From Pararhizobium qamdonense (lineage in GTDB: Bacteria > Pseudomonadota > Alphaproteobacteria > Rhizobiales > Rhizobiaceae), in NCBI RefSeq assembly GCF_029277445.1, contig NZ_CP119566.1:510501-574500 (forward strand): DNA of 64,000 bases, written 5' to 3'. The notes beneath the pieces were generated by a model. It did not search any database, was not told the DNA's origin, and saw only the letters and a program-made list of their open reading frames with translations. Of the stretch, positions 52,403 to 63,440 are shown piece by piece; within the stretch, counting starts at the first letter, position 1, and every line of letters begins with the position of its first letter. The translations under genes were made by a program, and so were the position numbers.

Positions 52403-52929
52403 AGCGGAAAGACTTCCTCGGTGACATAGGGGCCGCCGCCGACTGAATCGCGTGATGACAACAGCACGAAGCGAGAGACGGTGAACGGATTGGTGTAGAA
52501 GCCGCCTCGTCCGGAGAGATAGTTGACCACATCCTCCACCCGCGACGACCGCAGCCGGCCAAGCGTCACATGCGGGGTGAATTTGCGGGGATCGGCGGGC
52601 AGGCCGAGCCTCTGGCAGATGCGTTCGATTTCCGCCTGAAGCGCATAGAGTTCCGGCGGGTTGCTGACGCCCGCCCAGACGGAATGCGGCTTCTTCGATC
52701 CGAAAGCGCCGGTTCCTGTCAGTTGCAGCTGGAATTCCGGACGTTCGATCCGGTCCAGCCGGTCAACGATCTCGTCGGCGGTGCGGTTGTCGACGTCTCC
52801 GATGAAGCGAAGAGTGATGTGGTAATTCTCCACATCGATCCAACGGGCACCGGGAAGACCACCACGCAACAATGAAAGGCTCATTGCGGCATTCCGTGGT
52901 ATCTCGAGGGCGGTGAAAAGTCTCGGCAT
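52342..52929 (-). CDS. thpR: RNA 2',3'-cyclic phosphodiesterase
   Basis: A 195-residue 2H-phosphoesterase with the two HxT motifs HITLRF (about 37-42) and HVTLGR (about 120-125). It opens 2',3'-cyclic phosphates; historically called 2'-5' RNA ligase. The start (MPRLFTAL) has ggggag upstream; the longer frame to 53010 is unsupported. The C-terminal 20 residues are encoded in the overlap with the phosphatase gene. Confidence 0.88.
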   Translation of the reverse strand: MPRLFTALEIPRNAAMSLSLLRGGLPGARWIDVENYHITLRFIGDVDNRTADEIVDRLDRIERPEFQLQLTGTGAFGSKKPHSVWAGVSNPPELYALQAEIERICQRLGLPADPRKFTPHVTLGRLRSSRVEDVVNYLSGRGGFYTNPFTVSRFVLLSSRDSVGGGPYVTEEVFPLYERSLSVPASELHPSKSML

Positions 52930-53062
52930 GACGAGCTCCCCGAATCTCTTGAAGATAACCCAGCGAATCATGCTTGCCTGCGAGAAGCAAATACAATTTC
53001 GCACCTGCAATATTTATCCAACGCGATTAACAGGCGCTGAACAGCGGGATATTTCTTCCCGC

Positions 53063-53704
53063 CTAGCCTCCGGTCGCGAGTGACTGGAGGAACCGTTCCG
53101 CCGAAGGAAGGAAACGTTCGACCATGACGCCGACGCCATCGCCATTCGGGTGCATGCCGTCCTCGATCTTCAGCTTGGCATCCTCGACCACACCATCGAG
53201 GAAGAACGGATAGAGTTCGAGACCGTAAGTCTTGGCAAGCTCCGGATAGACCGGATTGAACCGGGCGGCATAGTCTGCGCCCATGTTCGGCGGCGCCATC
53301 ATGCCGACGAGAAGCACGGCGATGCCGCGCGATTTCAGTTTCTCGATCATGGCGATCAGGTTCTTGCGGCTTTCCTCGGGCGCGATACCGCGCAGGGCAT
53401 CATTGGCGCCGAGTTCGAGAATGACGCCCTTGGTGCCGTCCGGAACCGACCAGTCGATCCGCGCAAGGCCCCCCGATGTGGTGTCGCCGGAGACGCCGGC
53501 ATTGGCGATTGTCACATCGTGACCCTTCTCGCGCAGGGCTTTTTCCAGCCGTGCGGGAAAGGCGTCTGCCGCTGGCAATTGGTAGCCGGCCATCAGGCTA
53601 TCGCCGAAACCGACCAGGCTGAGCGGCTCGGCACGGCTGATCACGGGCATCATCACAATCGCCGTGATCGCCAACAAAAATGTACAGAAACCTTTTATTC
53701 GCAT
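53063..53704 (-). CDS. tesA: Arylesterase / acyl-CoA thioesterase I (SGNH hydrolase)
   Basis: A 213-residue periplasmic lipase-like enzyme: signal peptide (MRIKGFCTFLLAITAIVMMP, about 1-27), then block I GFGDSLMAGY (catalytic Ser), block III GANDALRG and block V DGMHPN with the Asp-His pair. It hydrolyses short esters and lysophospholipids. The start is preceded by aaggg. It is divergent from an ABC ATPase-permease pair exactly as tesA is from ybbA-ybbP in E. coli. Confidence 0.92.
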   Translation of the reverse strand: MRIKGFCTFLLAITAIVMMPVISRAEPLSLVGFGDSLMAGYQLPAADAFPARLEKALREKGHDVTIANAGVSGDTTSGGLARIDWSVPDGTKGVILELGANDALRGIAPEESRKNLIAMIEKLKSRGIAVLLVGMMAPPNMGADYAARFNPVYPELAKTYGLELYPFFLDGVVEDAKLKIEDGMHPNGDGVGVMVERFLPSAERFLQSLATGG

Positions 53705-53776
53705 GAACGCGCCCTTAAATCGGTAAAAGTCAGCCGTTCCGGCAACCTTCATAATGTACATATAGGACAGTTTCCC

Positions 53777-54502
53777 TTGGCAAAAACCATGATCGACCTG
53801 AAAAATGCGGATCTGACCCTCGGCCAGGCCGCTGCGTCCGTTCATGTGCTCAAGGGAATGCAGCTTACGATCGATGCCGGCGAATCCGTCGGGATCGTCG
53901 GTCCGTCCGGATCGGGCAAATCGACGCTGCTGATGGTTTTGGCAGGGCTGGAGCGCCTGGATAGCGGCGAGATCATCATTGACGGCACGCCGCTGCATAA
54001 TTTGAGCGAAGACCGGGTGGCGGAATTTCGCGGCCGCAATATCGGCATCGTCTTCCAGTCCTTCCATCTGATCCCCAACATGACGGCGTTGGAAAATGTC
54101 GCCGTGCCGCTCGAGCTTGCCAATGTCCGCGATGCTTTCGAGATCGCGCGGCAGGAGTTGATCTCCGTTGGTCTTGGCGAGCGGCTGTCGCATTATCCCG
54201 GCCAGCTGTCGGGCGGCGAGCAGCAGCGCGTTGCCATCGCCCGGGCGCTGGCGCCGTCGCCCAAGCTTCTGATCGCCGACGAACCGACCGGCAATCTCGA
54301 TGGCGAAACCGGCAAGCAGGTTGCCGACTTGATCTTTTCCAAACAGGCCGAGCGCGACATGACATTGGTTCTGGTGACCCATGACGCGTCGCTCGCCGCC
54401 CGCTGCTCGCGCCAAGTGCGCGTCCGCTCTGGCGAGATCGTCTCCGGGTCGGGGCATGAACAACCCGCTGCCACGCCGCTGTCCAAGGCCGTGTCCGCAT
54501 GA
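53777..54502 (+). CDS. ybbA: ABC transporter ATP-binding protein, YbbA-like
   Basis: A 241-residue LolD/MacB-group ATPase: Walker A GPSGSGKST, signature LSGGEQQR, Walker B LLIADEPTGNLD. The start is the TTG at 53777, with agga about 8 bases upstream; the ATG at 53789 has no site. The partner is the FtsX-type permease, overlapping by 4 bases. The pair is proposed to export or insert lipids or lipoproteins related to lysophospholipase (family name); the true substrate is unknown. Confidence 0.88.
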   Translation: MAKTMIDLKNADLTLGQAAASVHVLKGMQLTIDAGESVGIVGPSGSGKSTLLMVLAGLERLDSGEIIIDGTPLHNLSEDRVAEFRGRNIGIVFQSFHLIPNMTALENVAVPLELANVRDAFEIARQELISVGLGERLSHYPGQLSGGEQQRVAIARALAPSPKLLIADEPTGNLDGETGKQVADLIFSKQAERDMTLVLVTHDASLAARCSRQVRVRSGEIVSGSGHEQPAATPLSKAVSA

Positions 54503-57051
54503 GGGCCGCTATATCCGGTCGTTTCCGTCTTGGTCTGGCCCTCCGTCTGGCGCTGCGCGAAATGCGCGGCGGCCTTCGGGGTTTTTACATTTTCCTCGCT
54601 TGCGTGGCGCTGGGAACGGCCGCCATTGCCGGGGTCAATTCCCTATCGCAGTCGATCACCGGCTCGATCGCCAGCCAGGGCCGCGAGCTTCTGGCCGGCG
54701 ATATCCGCTTCGAGCTCAACAACCGTGTCGCCACCGACGAGGAAAAAACGTTTATCGACAGCCTCGGCACGGTCGCCGTCTCATCCGGCCTGCGCTCGAT
54801 GGCCCGGCTGCCGGATGGCTCAAACCAGGCTTTGGTGGAGCTGAAAGCGGTCGATGCTGCCTATCCGCTTTACGGAACCTTGGAAAGCGAACCGGCGGTG
54901 CCGCTGGCCCAGGCGCTGGCTGAAAACAATGGTGTCTACGACGCGCTGGCCGCGCCGCTTTTGCTGGAGCGGCTTGGGCTTAAGACCGGCGATGAAATTC
55001 TGCTCGGAACCGCCCGCATTCGCGTCGCCGGCACGATCGTGCGCGAGCCCGATGCGCTGTCCGACGGCTTTGGTTTTGCGCCGCGCCTGATGATCTCGAA
55101 ACAGGCGCTCGACGCGTCGGGACTGGTGCAGACGGGAAGCCTGGTGGAGCATACCTACAAGGTCAAGGTCGCAGATAGCACCAGTGTGCCCGCCTTGCGC
55201 AGGCAGGCGGAGGAAAAGTTTCCGCAGGCCGGTTGGTCCATTCGCACCAGCCAGAATGCCGCTCCGGCGCTGACGGCCAATATCACCCGCTTTTCGCAGT
55301 TCCTCACACTGGTCGGCCTGACGGCGCTGATCGTCGGCGGTGTGGGCGTCGCCAATGCGGTGCGCGCCTATCTCGATTCCAAGCGCGGCGTCATAGCCAC
55401 CTTCAAGTGCGTCGGCGCACCTGCTTCGATGGTCACCACGATCTATCTCATCCAGATCCTGTTGATCGCCTTCATCGGCATCGGCATCGGCCTTGTGCTC
55501 GGCGCGCTCATTCCGTTTATTGCAGCGCAGTTTCTGGCGGGCGTCCTGCCGGTTTCGACGGCGTTCCAGCTCTATCCGGGTGCGCTTGGCCTTGCTGCGG
55601 TGTTCGGCCTGTTGACGTCGCTTGCCTTTGCCATCCTGCCGCTCGGCCATGCCCGCGAAGTGCCGGCAACCGCGCTGTTTCGCGAGCAGGGGTTCGAGCG
55701 GGCCCGGCTGCCGTCCTGGCCCTATCTCGTGGCGGCGGCGATCTGCCTTGGCGCGCTTGCCGGTCTTGCGATCTTCACGGCCTATGACCGGACGATTTCG
55801 CTGACCTTCCTCGGGGCCATCGCCTTTTCATTCGTCGTGTTGCGCGGTGTCGCCATTCTGGTGGCGGCGCTTGCCCGCCGTGCGCCGCGCGTCAGTTCGC
55901 CGGCGCTCCGGCTGGCCATCGGCAATATCCATCGGCCCGGCGCGCTCACCCCCTCGGTCGTCCTGTCGCTCGGCCTCGGCCTGGCGCTTCTGGTCACCCT
56001 GGCGCTGATCGACGGCAACCTGCGCCGCGAGCTGACCGGCAACCTGCCGGAACGGGCGCCGAATTTCTTCTTCGTCGATATTCAGGGCGCCGAGGTCGAG
56101 GGGTTCCGCAATCTTCTGCAGACAAGCCTGCCGGAGGGCAAGGTCATCGAAGTGCCGATGCTGCGCGGCCGTATCCTCGCCTTCAACGGTGAGGACGTCA
56201 CCAAGATGAATGTGCCGCCTGCCGGTCAATGGGTGCTGCGCGGCGACCGCGGCATCACCTATGCCAAGAACCGGCCGGAAAATTCGACTTTGACCGAAGG
56301 CGACTGGTGGGCACCGGACTATACCGGCGAACCGTTGGTGTCGTTCTCATCCGAAGAGGCTGGCGAACTTGGCCTGAAGATCGGCGATACCGTGACCGTC
56401 AGCGTGCTCGGCCGCAGCCTGACGGCCAAGATCGCCAATTTCCGCAAGGTCGAGTGGGAATCCCTGTCGATCAATTTCGTCATGGTGTTCTCGCCCAATA
56501 CCTTTGCCGGCGCGCCGCATGCCTGGCTTGCCACGGTGATCGATCCGGGTGCGACGGCTGCAGAGGAGGCGGCGACGCTGAAGGCCGTCACCAATACCTA
56601 TCCGACCATCACCAGTGTCCGGGTCAAGGATGCGCTCGATATCATCAATGTGCTGGTCGGCCAGCTGGCGACAGCGATCCGTGCCGCAGCCGCCGTGGCG
56701 CTGGTTGCCTCCATCCTGGTGCTTGCCGGAGCGCTCGCGGCGGGCAACCGGGCCCGCACCCATGATGCCGTGGTCTTGAAGACGCTGGGCGCTACACGCT
56801 CGACGCTGATCCGCGCCTTCTGCTACGAATACGCCATGCTTGGACTGTCGACGGCGATTTTCGCGCTGTTTGCCGGCGGGGTTGCGGCCTGGTTCGTGGT
56901 CAGTAACATCATGAAGCTGCCGTCCTCCTTCCTGCCCGATGTGGCGCTTGTCACCATGGCCGTTGCGCTGATCGTCACGGTGGGTTTCGGTCTGGCCGGC
57001 ACCTGGCGAGTGCTTGGGCAGAAGGCTGCACCCGTCCTGCGCGAGCTGTGA
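54499..57051 (+). CDS. ybbP: FtsX-like ABC permease, YbbP-like
   Basis: An 850-residue membrane protein with ten or so spans and two FtsX domains (about 260-380 and 720-845), separated by large periplasmic loops, as in YbbP/MacB-type permeases. The start ATG is inside the ybbA stop (ATGA). A perfect inverted repeat follows the gene. Together with ybbA and tesA it forms the E. coli-like arrangement. Confidence 0.88.
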   Translation: MRAAISGRFRLGLALRLALREMRGGLRGFYIFLACVALGTAAIAGVNSLSQSITGSIASQGRELLAGDIRFELNNRVATDEEKTFIDSLGTVAVSSGLRSMARLPDGSNQALVELKAVDAAYPLYGTLESEPAVPLAQALAENNGVYDALAAPLLLERLGLKTGDEILLGTARIRVAGTIVREPDALSDGFGFAPRLMISKQALDASGLVQTGSLVEHTYKVKVADSTSVPALRRQAEEKFPQAGWSIRTSQNAAPALTANITRFSQFLTLVGLTALIVGGVGVANAVRAYLDSKRGVIATFKCVGAPASMVTTIYLIQILLIAFIGIGIGLVLGALIPFIAAQFLAGVLPVSTAFQLYPGALGLAAVFGLLTSLAFAILPLGHAREVPATALFREQGFERARLPSWPYLVAAAICLGALAGLAIFTAYDRTISLTFLGAIAFSFVVLRGVAILVAALARRAPRVSSPALRLAIGNIHRPGALTPSVVLSLGLGLALLVTLALIDGNLRRELTGNLPERAPNFFFVDIQGAEVEGFRNLLQTSLPEGKVIEVPMLRGRILAFNGEDVTKMNVPPAGQWVLRGDRGITYAKNRPENSTLTEGDWWAPDYTGEPLVSFSSEEAGELGLKIGDTVTVSVLGRSLTAKIANFRKVEWESLSINFVMVFSPNTFAGAPHAWLATVIDPGATAAEEAATLKAVTNTYPTITSVRVKDALDIINVLVGQLATAIRAAAAVALVASILVLAGALAAGNRARTHDAVVLKTLGATRSTLIRAFCYEYAMLGLSTAIFALFAGGVAAWFVVSNIMKLPSSFLPDVALVTMAVALIVTVGFGLAGTWRVLGQKAAPVLREL

Positions 57052-57083
57052 AGGGCAGTTAACCGTTAACGCTACCCCTCGAA

Positions 57084-57121
57084 AGCCCGCAGAATCCGCA
57101 TTTTGGCGGATTCTGCGGGCT
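57084..57121. repeat. 16-bp perfect inverted repeat after ybbP
   Basis: Arms agcccgcagaatccgc (57084-57099) and gcggattctgcgggct (57106-57121), loop of 6 bases. There is no T-run, so it may be a Rho-independent-like stabiliser or a repeat. The remainder to 57279 (BI-1 promoter) has no other gene. Confidence 0.7.
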
Positions 57122-57279
57122 GCCGGTCTTGTGCAAGTCGTATTTCGACATCATATTCCCTTTAGGCATGCTGGAGCCCCGCAGCGGCGCCTGGGTTAAG
57201 TGGCTGGCACCTTTAAAAAAGGGATGCGCCCTTACCGCCCGACACCGTAAACTTAACCGGGGCTTTTAAAGAGGAAACA

Positions 57280-58023
57280 ATGGCTGATCTTAGAAACTAC
57301 CAAACCCGAATGTCGCCTGCCGGCGCACAGGCGGGGGCCGTAATCGACGAAGGTCTGCGCACCTATATGCTCAAGGTGTACAACCTGATGGCCCTCGGTC
57401 TGGCGATCACCGGTATCGCGGCCTTTGCTGCGTTCCAGTTCGCTTTTGCAGACGGACAGCTGACAGCTTTCGGTCAGGCGATCTATGTGAGCCCGCTGAA
57501 GTGGGTTGTCATGCTCGCGCCGCTGGCTCTGGTGTTCTACATGAGCTTCCGCATCAACTCGATGAGCGTATCCGCCGCGCAGACGACCTTCTGGGTCTAT
57601 GCCGGTCTGATGGGTCTCTCGCTGTCGTCGATCTTCCTGATCTACACCGGCCAGAGCATCACCCAGACGTTCTTTGTCACGGCCGCTTCGTTCGGTGCCC
57701 TGTCGCTGTACGGCTACACCACCAAGCGTAGCCTGTCGGGCATGGGCTCGTTCCTGATGATGGGCCTGTTCGGCCTGATCATTGCCTCGATCGTCAATAT
57801 CTTCCTCGCCTCTTCGGCGCTTGATTTTGCGATCTCGGCCATCGGTGTTCTGATCTTCGCAGGCCTCACCGCCTACGATACCCAGAAGATCAAGGAAATG
57901 TATTTCGAAGAAGAAGGCGCTGAAGCCACTGGCCGCAAGGCCATCATGGGCGCGCTGACCCTCTATCTCGACTTCATCAACCTGTTCTTGTTCATGCTGC
58001 GTTTCCTTGGAAACAAAGAATAG
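57280..58023 (+). CDS. Bax inhibitor-1 (BI-1/YccA) family protein
   Basis: A 247-residue membrane protein with seven spans. The C-terminal GLTAYDTQKIKEMY is the family hallmark, preceded by the UPF0005 motif GLMGLSLSSIFLIYT. Bacterial relatives include YccA (FtsH modulator) and YetJ (calcium leak channel); the role here is unknown. The ATG is preceded by agagga. A strong terminator follows. Confidence 0.93.
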   Translation: MADLRNYQTRMSPAGAQAGAVIDEGLRTYMLKVYNLMALGLAITGIAAFAAFQFAFADGQLTAFGQAIYVSPLKWVVMLAPLALVFYMSFRINSMSVSAAQTTFWVYAGLMGLSLSSIFLIYTGQSITQTFFVTAASFGALSLYGYTTKRSLSGMGSFLMMGLFGLIIASIVNIFLASSALDFAISAIGVLIFAGLTAYDTQKIKEMYFEEEGAEATGRKAIMGALTLYLDFINLFLFMLRFLGNKE

Positions 58024-58044
58024 TCCGGAACGGACATAGATCTG

Positions 58045-58070
58045 AAAAGGCGGCCTCGGCCGCCTTTTTT
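58045..58070 (+). terminator. BI-1 gene terminator
   Basis: A palindromic aaaaggcggcc / ggccgcctttt stem (58045-58055 / 58058-58068, innermost pairs open as loop) and a six-T tail. Confidence 0.93.
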
Positions 58071-58153
58071 GTTGCCCAGTTTCTGCAAGCTGCACGCTTG
58101 AATGCCTGAATGCGATATGGCAAACGGGATTATTCTCCCAGACAGGTTTGCCC

Positions 58154-58711
58154 ATGTCCTTCACCCTGCGCGACGCGACCTCATCCGACATCCCGGCCAT
58201 AACTGATATCTACCGCGAATCGGTGCTGAACGGGGTGGCATCCTACGAAATGACGCCGCCGGACGAAGCCGAAATGGCCGCGCGCTTTTCTCTCATCACC
58301 GGCAATGGCTATCCTTACATCGCTGCTGTCGATGCGGGTGGTCTGCTGCTGGGCTATGCCTATGCTTCGGCATTCCGCACCCGCACCGCCTACCGTTTCC
58401 TGGTCGAGGATTCGATCTATCTGGCGCCGGAGGCGCGCGGGCAGGGTGTGGGCAAGGCGCTGCTTGCAGAACTCATCCGGCGCTGCACGCAACTCGGTTT
58501 CCGCCAGATGGTCGCCGTTATAGGCGCAGCGCATCCGGCCTCCGTCGCGGTTCACCGTGCTGCGGGGTTCGAGCATGGCGGGCTGATGAGGGGCACGGGC
58601 TTCAAGCATGGCCGCTGGCTCGATACGATCATCATGCAATTGCCGCTCGGCGAAGGCCTGACGAGCGATCCGGAGCCCGGCCTTTATCCCGATACGCTCT
58701 ATCGCAGCTGA
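58154..58711 (+). CDS. GNAT acetyltransferase (phosphinothricin acetyltransferase-like)
   Basis: A 185-residue N-acetyltransferase: EDSIYLAPEARGQGVGKALL (about 95-114) has the acetyl-CoA pyrophosphate-binding R/Q-x-x-G-x-G/A. The opening DIPAITDIYRESVLNG resembles the Pat family, which acetylates phosphinothricin, methionine sulfone and related amino acids. Start ATG at 58154. The stop immediately adjoins the stop of the convergent DUF2794 gene. Confidence 0.88.
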   Translation: MSFTLRDATSSDIPAITDIYRESVLNGVASYEMTPPDEAEMAARFSLITGNGYPYIAAVDAGGLLLGYAYASAFRTRTAYRFLVEDSIYLAPEARGQGVGKALLAELIRRCTQLGFRQMVAVIGAAHPASVAVHRAAGFEHGGLMRGTGFKHGRWLDTIIMQLPLGEGLTSDPEPGLYPDTLYRS

Positions 58712-59119
58712 TCAGCTCTTGATGACCTTGAGCATCTTGTCGAAGACTTTGAGAACCTGCTGCAGGTCATGGCCGCGTTTCAGAATCATGCCATGTGTGT
58801 TGACGACGCTGAAGGCGCCCTGTTTGGCTGACAGTTTCGGGTTTTTCTCAATCCTGAACAGCGGCATTTCCCCCGACCGCTTGAAAACCGAGAACACGGC
58901 CTTGTCGCGCAGATGGTCCATGGCATAATCGCGCCATTCGCCTTCGCCCACCATGCGGCCGTAGACCCTGAGGATCATATCGAGTTCGCGGCGGTGGAAG
59001 GTGATGGGGAGCTGGTCCTGATTGCTGCTGCGATATTCCTGCAGGTTAACAACCACATCGGATGATTTCTGCCTTTCGGAACGGGTCTCGCCTTGCGGCA
59101 AATCCGGCTGATCAGTCAT
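58712..59119 (-). CDS. DUF2794 protein
   Basis: A 135-residue soluble protein matching DUF2794 (QEYRSSNQDQLPITFHRREL ... GRMVGEGEWRDYAMD ... HGMILKRGHDLQQVLKVFDK), a conserved alphaproteobacterial family without known function. The gene has no partners. It ends directly against the GNAT gene with no intervening base. Confidence 0.87.
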   Translation of the reverse strand: MTDQPDLPQGETRSERQKSSDVVVNLQEYRSSNQDQLPITFHRRELDMILRVYGRMVGEGEWRDYAMDHLRDKAVFSVFKRSGEMPLFRIEKNPKLSAKQGAFSVVNTHGMILKRGHDLQQVLKVFDKMLKVIKS

Positions 59120-59521
59120 CGGTACTCCGGCCTTTTTTTGTGACAGGACGGTTACAGTTTGCCTGACCTTGGGCGAAAAGCAAGCCGCAACGCCCTGCGC
59201 AATTGTGGGAGACTTTTTTCAGCGTGCCGCATTTCAAACAAATCGTCGCCCCAATTGACACGGAAACTCGCGCTCGTTGGCACTGGGAAGTCCTTCCTCG
59301 TGACCGGCCTGCATGTCTGTTTGAGGATTTTTCTGCCTTAAGCGGTGCAGCAATGGAGCGGCAAGCGTCCTTCGGGCGCGGCTGCTCCAGACGCCGTGTG
59401 GCTCGGGTGCTGCTTGCATCTGCAAAACATGGCCGGTTCGGTCCGGCATCTTCGAACCCTCAGCCCCAGCCCCTCGATGCTGCCGGGCCGAACCATATCG
59501 GCGTCAAAAGCGCCCTGACCG
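59120..59521. other. 402-bp region without a recognised gene
   Basis: A plus-strand frame (59203-59637) overlaps the DUF1223 gene and has no site or family, so it is rejected. The sequence holds an inverted-repeat-like GC-rich patch around 59345-59400 (cgtccttcgggcgc) that could be structured RNA, but no known RNA family is recognised. Confidence 0.4.
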
Positions 59522-60280
59522 TCAGTTGGCGGTCGTCTCCGCCATCACTGTCGTCGCTCCGACGATGGCGCCGGGCGTCTCGCTGTCCTTCATCTTCTGC
59601 AACAGCACGGCGCAGCCGCCATTTTCGCCTTCATTAAGGACGGAGGCCGGCAGAACAAAGTCGGCGGGCTTGCCATCCCACATGCCGATCGTCTGGATGT
59701 CGCGCACCGAGTGCCAGTAGGAAATCTTCTTGCCGCTGTTTTCGCCCTTCTGAACGTCGACCAGCTTCTCGCGGTTGAAATAGACAACGACGACATTGGC
59801 CTTGCCGGTACCGGCGCCGATCTTGATCGTCATCTCATCCTTGTTGACGCTGGCCGAGACCGGGACGGCAAGGCCTTTTCCGGCGGCATCCATCGATGAA
59901 AGCCGGTTGTTGATTCCGTTCAGATCCGCGCCATTGATATGATCGCGGCCATTGAGCACGGCCTGTGGCGTATAGACGCCGCTGCGGCCGAACATTCTGG
60001 CATAGGCATATTGCCGGGCGGTGTTGTCCTTGGAAGCCAGCGTATCGGCCCAGCCGAGATAGTTCCAGTAATCGACGTGATAGGACAGCGCCACGACCTT
60101 GCCGTCGTCGATCAGCGTCTTCAAGGCGGCATCCGCCGGCGGGCACGACGAGCAGCCCTGGCTGGTGAACAGTTCAACGACGCCGGCCGGCTTGCCCGCG
60201 TCCTGCGCCACCGCCGGCATCGCCAAGAGGCCAAGGCCACAGGCGAGCATGATACGGCAAACGGTACTTGATGCGGACAT
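59522..60280 (-). CDS. DUF1223 thioredoxin-like secreted protein
   Basis: A 252-residue protein: signal peptide (MSASSTVCRIMLACGLGLLA, cleavage near AVA-QDAGK) and a thioredoxin-like domain with CSSCPPAD (residue about 43-50), in which the CxxC pair is the feature. DUF1223 has no established function, but a redox role in the periplasm is a fair inference. The start is chosen at 60280 because ggaag is about 7 bases upstream; 60310 is possible. Confidence 0.85.
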   Translation of the reverse strand: MSASSTVCRIMLACGLGLLAMPAVAQDAGKPAGVVELFTSQGCSSCPPADAALKTLIDDGKVVALSYHVDYWNYLGWADTLASKDNTARQYAYARMFGRSGVYTPQAVLNGRDHINGADLNGINNRLSSMDAAGKGLAVPVSASVNKDEMTIKIGAGTGKANVVVVYFNREKLVDVQKGENSGKKISYWHSVRDIQTIGMWDGKPADFVLPASVLNEGENGGCAVLLQKMKDSETPGAIVGATTVMAETTAN

Positions 60281-60429
60281 CGGCACTTCCATGGCAAGGG
60301 CTTTCGGCATTGAACGGTCTGTATTTCACGGTGTTGTACAGGCGTACAGTCTCTGTCGGCCTCCTTCATACGCCGCTCCTCTTTCAACGGAAAATCACGT
60401 TGGAGTGAGGCCTGAGCAGCCGCGATCAC

Positions 60430-60461
60430 AAAAAAGCCAGGGCTCGTGAAAGCCCCGGCTT
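60430..60461 (-). terminator. acnA terminator
   Basis: 11-bp arms (60434-60444 / 60451-60461, one G-U) with a 6-base loop; six As on the plus strand give a T-run on the minus strand. It lies 26 bases past the acnA stop. Confidence 0.92.
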
Positions 60462-60486
60462 CGTTCCTATCAGCATCAAGGATGCA

Positions 60487-63177
<2,691 letters not shown>

Positions 63178-63440
63178 TGGAATACCCCGTTCCGTTAGAT
63201 CGCCAAAACGTGACGCACGAACGCCCGAACGCATTTAAAGCGCGATATGGGATGCGGGTACGGCCATTTCCGCTGTCCGTACGTGGAAATCATTCCATGT
63301 TCGGCGCTAGGATGAAATTCACGCCGACCGCTGGCGTGTTGGGGCGGTTATAGATAATTTCTCCGGAACGTGCCAGACCATCCGTCCTCAATTTGAGACA
63401 ATTTTTTTGCACTGCGACGAACGTCGTAAAAGGAATGTGA
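63178..63440. other. Divergent promoter region, acnA / ccmA
   Basis: 263 bases with no gene visible. A T-tract (aatttttttgc, about 63400-63412) is present on the plus strand near the ccmA side. It should hold both promoters. Confidence 0.5.

Noticed and set aside
59203..59637. A plus-strand frame of 144 codons
   Set aside because: Overlaps the well-supported DUF1223 gene and has low-complexity Arg/Ser composition typical of shadow frames.
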